Source: Ruminococcaceae bacterium BL-6
GTDB lineage: Bacteria > Bacillota > Clostridia > Oscillospirales > Acutalibacteraceae
Assembly (NCBI GenBank): GCA_902810075.1
Contig: LR778135.1
Span: forward strand, 558,001-622,000
DNA length: 64,000 bases
Direction of reading: 5' to 3'
Shown here one piece after another: positions 43,564 to 52,193 of this stretch. Under the pieces are notes generated by a model. It was given only the letters and a program-made list of their open reading frames with translations. It had not been told where the DNA came from and made no database searches. Position numbers and translations under genes: made by a program. Within the stretch, counting starts at the first letter, position 1; every line of letters starts with the position of its first letter.

Positions 43564-43580
43564 TTGGCACGTTTTTTGCT
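43564..43580 (+). promoter_or_regulatory. Sigma-54 promoter for the crotonase-dehydratase genes
   Basis: TTGGCAC-GTTTT-TTGCT, with GG and GC 10 bases apart; the same -24/-12 core as the minus-strand promoter. Confidence 0.87.
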
Positions 43581-43648
43581 GATTCATGGTGGGTAGAAAC
43601 ATACAGGGAGCCTGTCTCCGCTGAATGATGGAAAGGAGATTGAAGACA

Positions 43649-44437
43649 GTGGGAATAAAATTCGAAAATATTCTCTACGAAATCCGGGATGGCATTTTAT
43701 ATCTGACCCTGAACCGCCCGGAGGCCCGCAATGCCCTTACTCCGGAAATGTGGAAGGACATCAGCGCCGCTGTTCAGTGCGCCCGGGAGGATGACCTCGT
43801 CAGGGTGGTCATCGTTACCGGCGCCGGAGAAAAGGCCTTGGCCAGCGGCGCGGATATCCGCGAAATCCATGACCGGGACTATCTGAAGATGCTGCTGGGT
43901 ACGGCGCCGGCGGCTCTGAAAGATCTGGAGGATCTGTATAAGCCTGTCATCTGCGCCATCAACGGCTATGCCCTGGGGGGTGGCTGCGAGCTGGCCATGG
44001 CCTGTGATATCCGCATCGCCACCGGGCGCTCCAAGCTCGGGCAGCCCGAACTTGGCCTGAGCATCATTCCCGGCGCCGGAGGGACCCAGCGGCTGAGCCG
44101 GCTGGTGGGGCTGGGCAGGGCCAGGGAACTGATCTACACCGGAAAAATCATCACCGCACAGGAGGCTCAGGCCATCGGTCTGGTCAACCAGGTGACCGAG
44201 GACGACCGGGGTTCCCTGATGGCCGCGGCGGAGGAGATGGCGCGCCAGATTATGGCCAAGGGGCCGGTGGCTGTCACCATGGCGAAAATGGCCATCAATC
44301 TCGGCTACGAGACCGACATCAATACCGGCCTGATGATCGAGCGCCTGGCTCAGACCATCGCGTTCAGCACCGAGGACAGGAAAGAGGGGACCGCCGCTTT
44401 TCTGGAAAAGCGTCCCGCCCGCTTCAAAGGACGCTGA
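43649..44437 (+). CDS. Enoyl-CoA hydratase (crotonase)
   Basis: Hydrates 2-enoyl-CoA to 3-hydroxyacyl-CoA. 262 residues from a GTG at 43649, 10 bases after AAGGAG; ATG at 43625 would add eight residues without a site. Motifs: NRPEARNALTPEMW, ASGADIREI (oxyanion loop), NGYALGGGCELAMACD (first catalytic Glu) and GQPELGLSIIPGAGGTQRL (second catalytic Glu). The protein ends FKGR, as crotonases do. First gene of the plus-strand unit. Confidence 0.93.
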   Translation: MGIKFENILYEIRDGILYLTLNRPEARNALTPEMWKDISAAVQCAREDDLVRVVIVTGAGEKALASGADIREIHDRDYLKMLLGTAPAALKDLEDLYKPVICAINGYALGGGCELAMACDIRIATGRSKLGQPELGLSIIPGAGGTQRLSRLVGLGRARELIYTGKIITAQEAQAIGLVNQVTEDDRGSLMAAAEEMARQIMAKGPVAVTMAKMAINLGYETDINTGLMIERLAQTIAFSTEDRKEGTAAFLEKRPARFKGR

Positions 44438-44520
44438 AGCGCCGGAATATCAAAGTGGGCCGGCACGCTGGCCGCGCCGGCCCCCGAATCAAGCAGGAAA
44501 GCTTTAAGGAGGATATTTTT

Positions 44521-45723
44521 ATGAGACCGATGGAAAACATTCGCGTGGTAGAGTTGTCCACGATGCTGGCCGGCCCTATGACCGCCCGGATTTTGGCCGA
44601 GTGGGGCGCGGACGTCGTCAAGGTGGAGTCTGTAAACGGCGACGCGTGGCGCAAGCAGGCGGGTACTACGCTTTCCCCCTGCACAAAAGACGCAAACCCC
44701 AATTTCGATGTGCAGAACATGAACAAGCGCTTTGTCTGCCTGAATCTGCGGACAGAGGCAGGGCGGGCCGCCATGAGGAAGCTTCTGTCCGGGGCGGATG
44801 TCTTTGTCACCAACTACCGCGTTCAGGCACTGGAGGCCATGGGCCTTACTTACGACCAGCTGAAAGGGGAGTTTCCCCGCCTGATCCATGCCTCCGTGCT
44901 GGGCTATGGCAGCGAGGGAAAGGAGAGCTCCCGCCCCGGATATGACTACACCGTATTCTTTGCCCGAACTGGTCTGATGGCTGACCTGGCCCCGGCCGGC
45001 GGCCCGCCTCTTATCCCCGTGGGAGGAATCGGCGACCACAGCGTGGCCGTCGCTCTGTCCGGGGGAATCGCCGCCGCGCTTTATCAAAGATCCGTTACAG
45101 GGCAGGGCGATAAGGTGGATGTCTCCCTGCTGCAGGCGGGCACCTTCATTCTCTGCACGGGTATCTTAAACGGCTTTAACGGGCGCAAGCTGCCCCGGGA
45201 CCGTTATGACTGCGGGCACGCCGGCAGCAACACCTACCGGGGGTCCGACGGGGAATGGTTTTATCTTGCCATCATAGATTACCGGCGATTTCCCGAATTC
45301 TGCCAGGTGATCGGCCTGCCAGAGATCGCCGCGGACCCCAGATTCTCCACCGTGGATTCGTACTACAGGAACAGAAGCGAGCTGACCAGGATCCTGGATA
45401 AAAAATTTGCGGAACAGCCGGTCTTTTACTGGCATGAGTTGTTGGATGCCCACGACCTTCCGCATGAAGTTTTGTATCACTTCAAGGATGTCCCCTATGA
45501 CCCGCAGGTGCAGGCGAACCATTACACCTATTTCCATGAATATTCGGACGGAACCAGGACCGTATTCGCCAATGGCCCGGTCCACTTCGGCTCCATCGAC
45601 CCGTCCGCGATCCCCTGCCGGACATCCGGCCCCATCGGTCGGGATACGGATGAGGTCCTGAAGGAGCTGGGTTATACGGATGACCAGATCCATACCATGC
45701 ATCAGTCCGAAGAAATCAAATGA
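44521..45723 (+). CDS. hadA: Class III CoA-transferase (HadA/FldA-like)
   Basis: Moves CoA from an acyl-CoA to a 2-hydroxyacid, activating it for dehydration. 400 residues of the CaiB/BaiF family: ENIRVVELSTMLAGPMTARILAEWGADVVKVE at the N terminus (shown here in two halves), NKRFVCLNLR, and a GYDYTVFFARTGLM region with the probable catalytic Asp142. AAGGAGG precedes the ATG. A GC-rich hairpin (44459-44485) separates it from crotonase. Neighbours are the activator and dehydratase, so a HadA/FldA role is well supported; symbol by homology of context. Confidence 0.9.
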   Translation: MRPMENIRVVELSTMLAGPMTARILAEWGADVVKVESVNGDAWRKQAGTTLSPCTKDANPNFDVQNMNKRFVCLNLRTEAGRAAMRKLLSGADVFVTNYRVQALEAMGLTYDQLKGEFPRLIHASVLGYGSEGKESSRPGYDYTVFFARTGLMADLAPAGGPPLIPVGGIGDHSVAVALSGGIAAALYQRSVTGQGDKVDVSLLQAGTFILCTGILNGFNGRKLPRDRYDCGHAGSNTYRGSDGEWFYLAIIDYRRFPEFCQVIGLPEIAADPRFSTVDSYYRNRSELTRILDKKFAEQPVFYWHELLDAHDLPHEVLYHFKDVPYDPQVQANHYTYFHEYSDGTRTVFANGPVHFGSIDPSAIPCRTSGPIGRDTDEVLKELGYTDDQIHTMHQSEEIK

Positions 45724-45742
45724 CCGCCCGAAAGGAGACCCT

Positions 45743-46540
45743 ATGTATACTCTCGGAATCGACATCGGTTCCACTTCCAGCAAGGCAGCAATCCTGCAGA
45801 ACGGGGATGAGCTTGTCGCCCACGCGGTAGAACCGTTGGGCACCGGCACGGAAGGCCCCCGGCACGCTCTGGAAAAGGCGTTCGGCCTGTGCGGCCTTTC
45901 CCAGGAGGATATCAGCTATACGGTGGCTACGGGCTACGGCCGGATGAACTGCGATTGCGCCGACGAGCAGATCAGCGAGCTGAGCTGCCACGCAAAGGGG
46001 ATTCATTTCCTGCTGCCCACCGTACGTACCGTCATCGATATCGGCGGTCAGGACGCCAAGGCGCTGAGCATCACGGACGAGGGACAGCTTACCGCGTTCC
46101 AGATGAACGACAAATGCGCGGCGGGCACGGGCCGCTTCCTCGACGTGATGGCTCGGGTCCTGGATGTGGAGATCAGCGAACTGGGCCCTTTATCCCAGAA
46201 ATCCCGGCATCCGGTCAGCATCAGCAGCACCTGCACGGTGTTCGCCGAATCGGAGGTGATCTCTCAGCTGTCTTCCAAGGTGCCCATTGAAGACATTGCG
46301 GCGGGAATTCACAGCTCGGTGGCCAAACGCGTGGCCGGAATGTCGCTGCGCCTGAAGCAAACCCCCGACTTGGCCATGAGCGGGGGGGTCGCCCTGAACA
46401 TCGGGGTGGTCCATGCCATGGAGCAGGAGATGGGATGCCGGATTCTGGTTCATCCGCTGTGCCAGTCGGCGGGCGCCATAGGCGCCGCCGTTCTGGCATG
46501 GGAAAAACGAAAAAAGGAGAAGGTTGATTATCATGAGTGA
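45743..46540 (+). CDS. hadI: 2-hydroxyacyl-CoA dehydratase activating ATPase (HadI/FldI)
   Basis: Homodimeric [4Fe-4S] ATPase that injects one high-energy electron into the dehydratase. 265 residues of the BcrAD/BadFG fold: LGIDIGSTSSKA phosphate loop, TVIDIGGQDAK, and the cluster cysteines in NDKCAAGTGRFLD and SSTCTVFAESEV. The C-terminal GGVALNIGV and GAIGAAVLA motifs are typical. The ATG at 45743 has AAAGGAG 5 bases upstream. It overlaps the next gene by 8 bases. Confidence 0.95.
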   Translation: MYTLGIDIGSTSSKAAILQNGDELVAHAVEPLGTGTEGPRHALEKAFGLCGLSQEDISYTVATGYGRMNCDCADEQISELSCHAKGIHFLLPTVRTVIDIGGQDAKALSITDEGQLTAFQMNDKCAAGTGRFLDVMARVLDVEISELGPLSQKSRHPVSISSTCTVFAESEVISQLSSKVPIEDIAAGIHSSVAKRVAGMSLRLKQTPDLAMSGGVALNIGVVHAMEQEMGCRILVHPLCQSAGAIGAAVLAWEKRKKEKVDYHE

Positions 46541-47825
46541 ACATACAACCGCGGCGGAAGCCGCCGCACCCGCGCCGAAGCCCAGGCGTCCAAAGCCAAA
46601 GTCCATGATCATGCTGGGCGAGCAGACCCAGGCGCTGTTTGACAATGCCCGGCTGGCCAAAGAACGGGGCGAAAAGGTAGGATGGTCCGCCTCGATCTTC
46701 CCCCAGGAGATCGCCGAGACCCTGGGGCTGAACGTGCTGTATCCGGAAAATCACGCCGCTGGCATCGCGGCCCGCCACCAGGCGGATCCTTTCCTGCAGG
46801 AGTGCGAAGGGCCTTTGGGCTACTCCAACGACCTGTGCGCCTACGCCAAGCTGAACTTGGCTTACGCCTCCGTTCTCAACGGCGAAAGCGGGGTGGAGCT
46901 GCCCGACGGGGGCAAGATGGTCAAACCCGACTTCCTGCTGCTGACCAACAACATCTGCAACCAGCTGACCAAGTGGTACGAGAATCTGGCTGAGCAGATG
47001 AACATCCCTGTTTTCTTCATCGACACCTGCTACAATCCCTATGATTATGTGACTGAGAGCCGGGTGCGCTATGTCCGCGCACAAATCGACCAGCTGATTC
47101 AGGATCTGTGCGCCTTTACCGGAAAGTCCTGGGATGAGGAGCGGTTCCGGAAGGTGATGAAGATCTCCCAGCGCAACAGCTGTCTGTGGGAGCGGGCCAA
47201 CGATCTGCTGGACCGCAGGCCCTCCCCCCTGAGCGGATTCGAACTGTTCAACTACATGTCCGCAATGGTGTGCAACCGGGGCAAGGAATCCTCCACCGCC
47301 ATTCTGGAGCAGCTGAACGCCGAGATTGAGCAGCACATCGCCGAGGGGACCTCCACTTTCCCTGTGGAGGAGCAGTTCCGGGTCTCGTGGGATGGCATCG
47401 CCTGCTGGCCCTATCTCAGCCACAATCTGCGCACGATGAAAAAATACGGCATCAACATGGTTGCCTCCAGCTACGGAAAGGCATGGGCGATCGAATATGA
47501 GGATCTGGACGGCATGGCCCGGGCCTACTGCTTCGCCTCCACCAACGGCGACAATGCCACCACCATGATCGCGCGGCGGCTGGAGGCCCTGAAGAAGTTC
47601 GGCTGCGAGGGCACCATCTATCATGTCAACCGTAGCTGCAAGGTGATGGACTGTCAGATGATGGAGGTTCAGCGCCAGCTTTCCGAGCTGGCGGGCGTCC
47701 CCTTTGCCTCCTTCGACGGCGACCAGGCGGATTACCGCAACTACAGCGAAGCCCAGTTTGAAACCCGCATCCAGGGCTTGGTGGAAGTCATGAGCCAAAA
47801 TAAGGAGGCGAAGGGCAATGACTGA
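46533..47825 (+). CDS. hadB: 2-hydroxyacyl-CoA dehydratase alpha subunit (HadB/FldB)
   Basis: Iron-sulfur subunit that removes water from (R)-2-hydroxyacyl-CoA by a ketyl-radical mechanism. 430 residues. Family features: ERGEKVGWSASIFPQEIAETLG, VLYPENHAAGIAAR, YSNDLCAYAKLNLA, LTNNICNQLTKWYE, GIACWPYLSH, HVNRSCKVMDCQM and SFDGDQADYRNYSEAQ. The N terminus carries an Ala/Pro/Lys-rich extension of about 25 residues. ATG at 46533 is 13 bases from AAGGAG; a TTG at 46524 is 4 bases from it, so the true start is uncertain by three codons. Confidence 0.94.
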   Translation: MSEHTTAAEAAAPAPKPRRPKPKSMIMLGEQTQALFDNARLAKERGEKVGWSASIFPQEIAETLGLNVLYPENHAAGIAARHQADPFLQECEGPLGYSNDLCAYAKLNLAYASVLNGESGVELPDGGKMVKPDFLLLTNNICNQLTKWYENLAEQMNIPVFFIDTCYNPYDYVTESRVRYVRAQIDQLIQDLCAFTGKSWDEERFRKVMKISQRNSCLWERANDLLDRRPSPLSGFELFNYMSAMVCNRGKESSTAILEQLNAEIEQHIAEGTSTFPVEEQFRVSWDGIACWPYLSHNLRTMKKYGINMVASSYGKAWAIEYEDLDGMARAYCFASTNGDNATTMIARRLEALKKFGCEGTIYHVNRSCKVMDCQMMEVQRQLSELAGVPFASFDGDQADYRNYSEAQFETRIQGLVEVMSQNKEAKGND

Positions 47826-48948
47826 TCTGGATCAAAACATTTCCATGCTGCAGCAGGCCTGCGCCAATCCCCGGGAGCGGCTGGAGCACTATCTGAACCA
47901 GGGCAAAAAGGTCGTCGGGTGCTTTCCCTACTATTCCCCTGAGGAGCTGGTCCACGCTTCCGGCATGATCCCCATGGGCATGTGGGGCGGCCGGACCGAA
48001 TGGAAGCTGGCCAAGAGCTATTTGCCCGCCTTTGCCTGCCCCATCATGCAGTCCAACATGGAATTCGGCCTGAAAGGCACCTATGAGGGGATGTCCGCCG
48101 TCATTATCCCGGCCATCTGCGACACCCTGCGCTGCATGACCCAAAACTGGCGCTTCGGCGTGCCTTCCATTCCCATGATTCCCATTGTCTATCCCCAGAA
48201 CCGCACCTCTCCCGCCAGCGTGGATTACCTGATCAGCGAATTTGAGACCGTGCTGACCATGCTTTACACCATCACCGGCAGGATGATGAACGAAGCCGCC
48301 CTGGGCGAAACCATCCGGATCTACAACGAGCACAACGCCGTAATGCGGGAGTTTTCCGCCGTATCGGTGGACCACCTGGATGTGATCACCCCCAGGGTCC
48401 GCCACGCGGTGATGAAAAGCGCCTTTTTCTATGAGAAAAGTGAGCATACCGCCATAGTCCGGGAGATTGTGGATGCATTGAAACAGCAGCCAGCCTACTC
48501 TTACCCCGGGAAAAAGGTGATTCTCACCGGTATCTCCTGCGAGCCGGATGATATGCTGGACATTCTGACCGAAAACCAGCTTGCCGTGGTGGGGGACGAC
48601 CTGGCTCAGGAGATGCGCCAGTACCGCGCCGATACTCCGCTGAAAGGGGGCGGTGGCCTGAAACGGCTGGCCCTGCAGTGGAACAACCGATACGGCTGCA
48701 GCCTGATCCACACGCTGGGCAAGCCTCGGGGCGGCATGCTGGTCAACCTGTGCAGGGAGACCGGGGCACAGGGGGTCGCGATGTGCATGATGAAGTTCTG
48801 CGATCCGGAGGAGTACGACCAGCCCTATGTTGAGGCTGACCTGCGGCAGGCGGGCATTCCCTGCCTGTCCGTCGAAGTGGACCAGCAGAACGGCAGCTTC
48901 GAGCAGTTCCGCACCCGTCTGCAGGCGTTCTGCGACATGATGGGATGA
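47818..48948 (+). CDS. hadC: 2-hydroxyacyl-CoA dehydratase beta subunit (HadC/FldC)
   Basis: Partner of hadB, carrying the second [4Fe-4S] cluster. 376 residues: CFPYYSPEELVHASGMIPMGMWGG, SYLPAFACPIMQSNME, PAICDTLRCMTQNW, HPQNR-like YPQNRTSP, SCEPDDMLDIL, DDLAQEMRQYR and MMKFCDPEEYDQP. AAGGAGG precedes the ATG, which overlaps hadB by 8 bases. Together with hadA and hadI it completes the set needed for dehydration of a 2-hydroxyacid. The natural substrate is not set by the sequence. Confidence 0.94.
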   Translation: MTDLDQNISMLQQACANPRERLEHYLNQGKKVVGCFPYYSPEELVHASGMIPMGMWGGRTEWKLAKSYLPAFACPIMQSNMEFGLKGTYEGMSAVIIPAICDTLRCMTQNWRFGVPSIPMIPIVYPQNRTSPASVDYLISEFETVLTMLYTITGRMMNEAALGETIRIYNEHNAVMREFSAVSVDHLDVITPRVRHAVMKSAFFYEKSEHTAIVREIVDALKQQPAYSYPGKKVILTGISCEPDDMLDILTENQLAVVGDDLAQEMRQYRADTPLKGGGGLKRLALQWNNRYGCSLIHTLGKPRGGMLVNLCRETGAQGVAMCMMKFCDPEEYDQPYVEADLRQAGIPCLSVEVDQQNGSFEQFRTRLQAFCDMMG

Positions 48949-49059
48949 CGGCCTGCTCCCAAATTTTTTTGTTGTAAATGGATGCCATTTCTTAGCCTTT
49001 TCGCGGCATTTGTGATATGATATGCATAACTTTTGATCCGATAGAGGAGGCATGGTCAG

Positions 49060-50502
49060 ATGCAGGATTTTTCGTCCTTTCAAGAGTTGTGCCAGGAATT
49101 GCCCTTCACAGAAATTCTGGATAATATCGACACCGGGATCGCCCTCTACGATGCACAGGGGAACTTTATTTTCATGAACACCGTCATGGTCAACTGGAGG
49201 AATATTCCCCGGAGGGAATACCTGAAGATGAATGTCCATGACTTCAGCCATGTCCTGGACGTGTGTGTGTTCGACCTGGTCTGCCGGAAAAAGCGCCGGG
49301 TCAGCCGTTTGCAGTACTACAAGGATTTCCAGCAGGTGGATGGCCCCACCCGGATGCGCATCGTCATCGGCACCCCTATTTTCGATGGCCAGGGCAATGT
49401 GAAGTATGTCATCATCACGCTGCAGGATGTCCAGGATTTCGAGAACCTGTATCACACCCTGCTCAATGATCACAAAATCCTGGAATCCAGAGAAATAGGC
49501 CAGACGGAAAAGGTCAGCATCATCGCCAGGAGCCAGGAATTCCGGAAGCTGCTCTCGGTAGCCGACAGCATCGCGCCCCTGGACTCCACTGTGCTGATCT
49601 ATGGGGAATCCGGTTGCGGCAAAGAGGTCATCGCCCATTACATCCACGAGCACAGCGACCGAAAAAACAGGCCTCTCATCACCGTCAACTGCGCTGCTTT
49701 TCCGGAGAATCTGATTGAGGCGGAGCTGTTCGGCTACGAGAAGGGGAGCTTCACCGGAGCCAATCGGGAGGGCAAGACAGGCTTGGTGGAGGCTGCCGAC
49801 GGCGGTATCCTGTTTCTGGATGAGCTCAACTCCCTCCCCATGAATGTACAGGGCAAGATGCTGCGTTGTCTGGAGGAAAAGAGCGTCCAGCGGATCGGCG
49901 CCACCCGGGCCAAGAAGGTGGACTTTCGCCTGATCACCGCCACCAATCAGGATCTGGAGGAAATGGTCCGCCGGGGCACCTTCCGCGAGGATCTGTACTA
50001 CCGTATCCATGTCATCCCCCTGACTATCCCGCCGGTGCGGGAGCGCAAGGAGGACATCGTCCCCCTCTGCCTTTATTTTCTCCACCACTTCTGTCAGAAG
50101 TATAATCTTCAAAAGAGTTTTTCTGACGAGGTGCTGGAGGAGGTCCGGAGCTATAATTGGCCCGGAAATGTCCGGGAAATCAGGAATTTTGTGGAGCGGA
50201 TGGTGGTCATGACCCCACACGCCACCCGGGAAATCAGCAACATTCCATCGGGCATGCTGTCCAATGAGTCTGATCCCGCGCGGCAGCCGGCCCAGCCTGC
50301 CGCGCTTTCCGCCCAGAGCCATCCCAGACAGCGCTCGGATGGCCCGAGCCGGGATGAGGTGCTGGTCGCCCTGGCCACTTGTGGCAACCATAGGGAAAAA
50401 GCGGCGCAATATCTGGGAATCTCCCGCCGGAAGCTGCAGTACAAGATTCGGGAGTACCACCTTCCATCCCGCTGCCACTATCAGGATGAGAATCCAGAAT
50501 AA
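49060..50502 (+). CDS. Sigma-54-dependent transcriptional activator with PAS domain
   Basis: 480 residues: a PAS sensor (about 20-130), AAA+ domain (about 160-390) with Walker A GESGCGKE, the sigma-54-contacting loop GSFTGA (usual GAFTGA, A to S), Walker B GGILFLDELN, and an R-finger region RGTFREDLYYRI; then a Fis-type helix-turn-helix at the C terminus (NHREKAAQYLGISRRKLQYKI). GAGGAGG lies 9 bases upstream of the ATG. Lying between hadC and the hydroxyacid dehydrogenase, and with two -24/-12 promoters at the head of the cluster, it is very likely their activator. The PAS ligand may be a pathway acid or its CoA ester; this is inferred. Confidence 0.92.
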   Translation: MQDFSSFQELCQELPFTEILDNIDTGIALYDAQGNFIFMNTVMVNWRNIPRREYLKMNVHDFSHVLDVCVFDLVCRKKRRVSRLQYYKDFQQVDGPTRMRIVIGTPIFDGQGNVKYVIITLQDVQDFENLYHTLLNDHKILESREIGQTEKVSIIARSQEFRKLLSVADSIAPLDSTVLIYGESGCGKEVIAHYIHEHSDRKNRPLITVNCAAFPENLIEAELFGYEKGSFTGANREGKTGLVEAADGGILFLDELNSLPMNVQGKMLRCLEEKSVQRIGATRAKKVDFRLITATNQDLEEMVRRGTFREDLYYRIHVIPLTIPPVRERKEDIVPLCLYFLHHFCQKYNLQKSFSDEVLEEVRSYNWPGNVREIRNFVERMVVMTPHATREISNIPSGMLSNESDPARQPAQPAALSAQSHPRQRSDGPSRDEVLVALATCGNHREKAAQYLGISRRKLQYKIREYHLPSRCHYQDENPE

Positions 50503-50516
50503 TTGGCCGTATCCGA

Positions 50517-50558
50517 AAAAGCGTCTCCGGTTTATCAAAAAAACCGGGGACGCTTTTA
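50517..50558 (+). terminator. Terminator after the activator gene
   Basis: AAAAGCGTCTCCGGTT pairs with AACCGGGGACGCTTTT (one G-T) and is followed by TACTT. It separates the dehydrogenase gene as its own unit. Confidence 0.75.
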
Positions 50559-51130
50559 CTTGGCATTTTTTAAATTCTCCCACTTTTCTGCGGGTGCGAG
50601 AAAGAGCGTGATGCGCTTAGAGCACCGTGGCGACATGGCCAGACCCGCCTGACCGATTTGCCTGCACGTTTGCTGTTTTATTTCTGACCATCGGAAAAAT
50701 CCCTATAAAATATTCCGTAGCTTATATTTTGTTTGAGTTTTTTTGAGTTTATCCGTAGTGCATATTTTATTATAAATAAAAATATGATCCCGGATAGATC
50801 TGTTTTTTATCCTTTTTACAATTATCATAGATTACGGGCCTCATGACTGGTACTTATCTGGGCCGTTTTTGCCGGGTTGTCTTAGATTGAAGGGAGATAT
50901 GTCGGAATAAGCTTTTTCTATTAGACAAACCCATTTCTGTCTGCTATAATAATGGTGCTGTTTCCATGCGATTTTGTTTATTTTCCACTTTCCTGCCAAC
51001 AGGATCCGCTGGCCTTTTCTAACGCTGTCTCATGTTTATCGGTCGATTGATTCATAAAAAGGGGCGTTGCTTTCGCGATCAGAAGCGAAGCTCGCCGTGA
51101 AATTATGATACAGATGAAAGGAAGATTCTC
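50559..51130 (+). other. Long leader region of the hydroxyacid dehydrogenase gene
   Basis: 572 bases without a gene. The sequence is AT-rich from 50700 to 50850. A promoter TAGACA-17-TATAAT is at 50922-50950, leaving a ~175-base untranslated leader with a GCGATC/GAAGCGAAGC-type hairpin near 51070-51095. No -24/-12 element was found here. Confidence 0.5.
50922..50950 (+). promoter_or_regulatory. Sigma-A promoter of the hydroxyacid dehydrogenase gene
   Basis: TAGACA, 17 bases, TATAAT. It is of the ordinary type, unlike the sigma-54 promoters of the rest of the cluster. Confidence 0.75.
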
Positions 51131-52072
51131 ATGAAATGTCTCATTATTGACGCTGTCCATAGCTCTATTTCGGAAGAGCTGAGCAAGTACATGCAGGTCG
51201 ACACCCACATGCTCCCCACCCAGGCGGAGCTGGCCAAGCTGATCCCCGACTATGATGCGCTGGTCATGCGCGTGGACCCCGCCATCAACAAGGAGATTCT
51301 GGATGCCGCAAAGAAGCTGAAGGTCATCGGCGTATGCGCCGTCGGCCTGAACCATGTCGACCTGGATGCCGCCAAGGCGAAGGGCATTCAGGTGTTCAAT
51401 GCCCCGGGCTTGAACGCCAACGCCGTGGCCGAGCTGACCATCTCCAAGATGCTGGATCTGTCCCGCCACACCATTCCCGCCAATGCCGATGTCAAGGTCA
51501 ACCACAAGTGGGACAAATATAAGTTTGTGGGCCGCGAGCTGCGGGGCAAGACGCTGGGCATTTTGGGATTTGGCCGCATTGGGCGCCGTGTGGGCGAACT
51601 GGCCCGCGCTTTCAAAATGGACGTGGTGGCCTACGACCCCTATCTGAAGAGCGAGGACTTTGAAAAAGGGCACGCCAAGGGCATGAGCATAGACGAGGTG
51701 CTGAAGGTCTCCGACTTTGTCACCATCCACATGCCGCTCACCCCAGAGACCAAGAACCTGTTCAACGCCGAATCCATTGCCAAAATGAAGCCGGACGCCG
51801 CAGTGCTGAACATGAGCCGCGGGGGCATTGTCAACGAGCATGATATGTATGAGGCCCTGAAGGCCAAAAAGATCGGCGGCTACGCCTCCGACGTGATGGA
51901 AAACGAGCTGGCGGCCGGCGGCCTGTCCGAGGGCGCTGGATTTGTCTCGCCCCTGTTCGATTGCGACAACTTCATCGTCACTCCTCATCTGGGAGCTCAG
52001 ACCGTGGATGCATCCCGCGATATCGGCGAATACATCACCGGCAAGCTGAAGGAGACTTTGAACCTTCACTGA
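51131..52072 (+). CDS. ldhA: D-isomer-specific 2-hydroxyacid dehydrogenase
   Basis: Reduces a 2-oxoacid to the (R)-2-hydroxyacid with NADH. 313 residues: VGLNHVDLDAAKAKGI, the Rossmann motif GILGFGRIGRRV, SRGGIVNE holding the catalytic Arg, and TPHLGAQT holding the catalytic His with the Glu in between. AAAGGAAG precedes the ATG. In known hadAIBC clusters the neighbouring LdhA supplies the hydroxyacid, and this gene fits that role. Substrate not assigned. Confidence 0.93.
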   Translation: MKCLIIDAVHSSISEELSKYMQVDTHMLPTQAELAKLIPDYDALVMRVDPAINKEILDAAKKLKVIGVCAVGLNHVDLDAAKAKGIQVFNAPGLNANAVAELTISKMLDLSRHTIPANADVKVNHKWDKYKFVGRELRGKTLGILGFGRIGRRVGELARAFKMDVVAYDPYLKSEDFEKGHAKGMSIDEVLKVSDFVTIHMPLTPETKNLFNAESIAKMKPDAAVLNMSRGGIVNEHDMYEALKAKKIGGYASDVMENELAAGGLSEGAGFVSPLFDCDNFIVTPHLGAQTVDASRDIGEYITGKLKETLNLH

Positions 52073-52117
52073 TAACAGAAATCAAACAGCGCGCAGCAGA
52101 ATCTGCTGCAGACGCAG

Positions 52118-52152
52118 AAAAAATGGCCGCCCTCTGTGGGCGGCCATTTTTT
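52118..52152. terminator. Bidirectional terminator between converging genes
   Basis: AAAAATGGCCGCCC / GGGCGGCCATTTTTT with a 5-base loop; serves the dehydrogenase gene (plus) and the regulator gene (minus). Confidence 0.88.
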
Positions 52153-52193
52153 CTTTCAATTTATCTTTTGTGGAAGCAAAATCCAATAGTGGG

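Noticed and set aside
43211..43628. Small plus-strand frames between the divergent operons
   Set aside because: They cross the palindrome and promoter elements and show no ribosome site or protein-like sequence.
47788..50583. A 931-codon open frame on the minus strand
   Set aside because: It lies antisense to hadC and the sigma-54 activator, whose motifs are unmistakable; GC-rich third positions create long antisense frames.
50559..51130. A sigma-54 promoter for the hydroxyacid dehydrogenase gene
   Set aside because: TTGGCATTTTTT near 50557 lacks a GC at the -12 position; a TAGACA-17-TATAAT promoter fits better.
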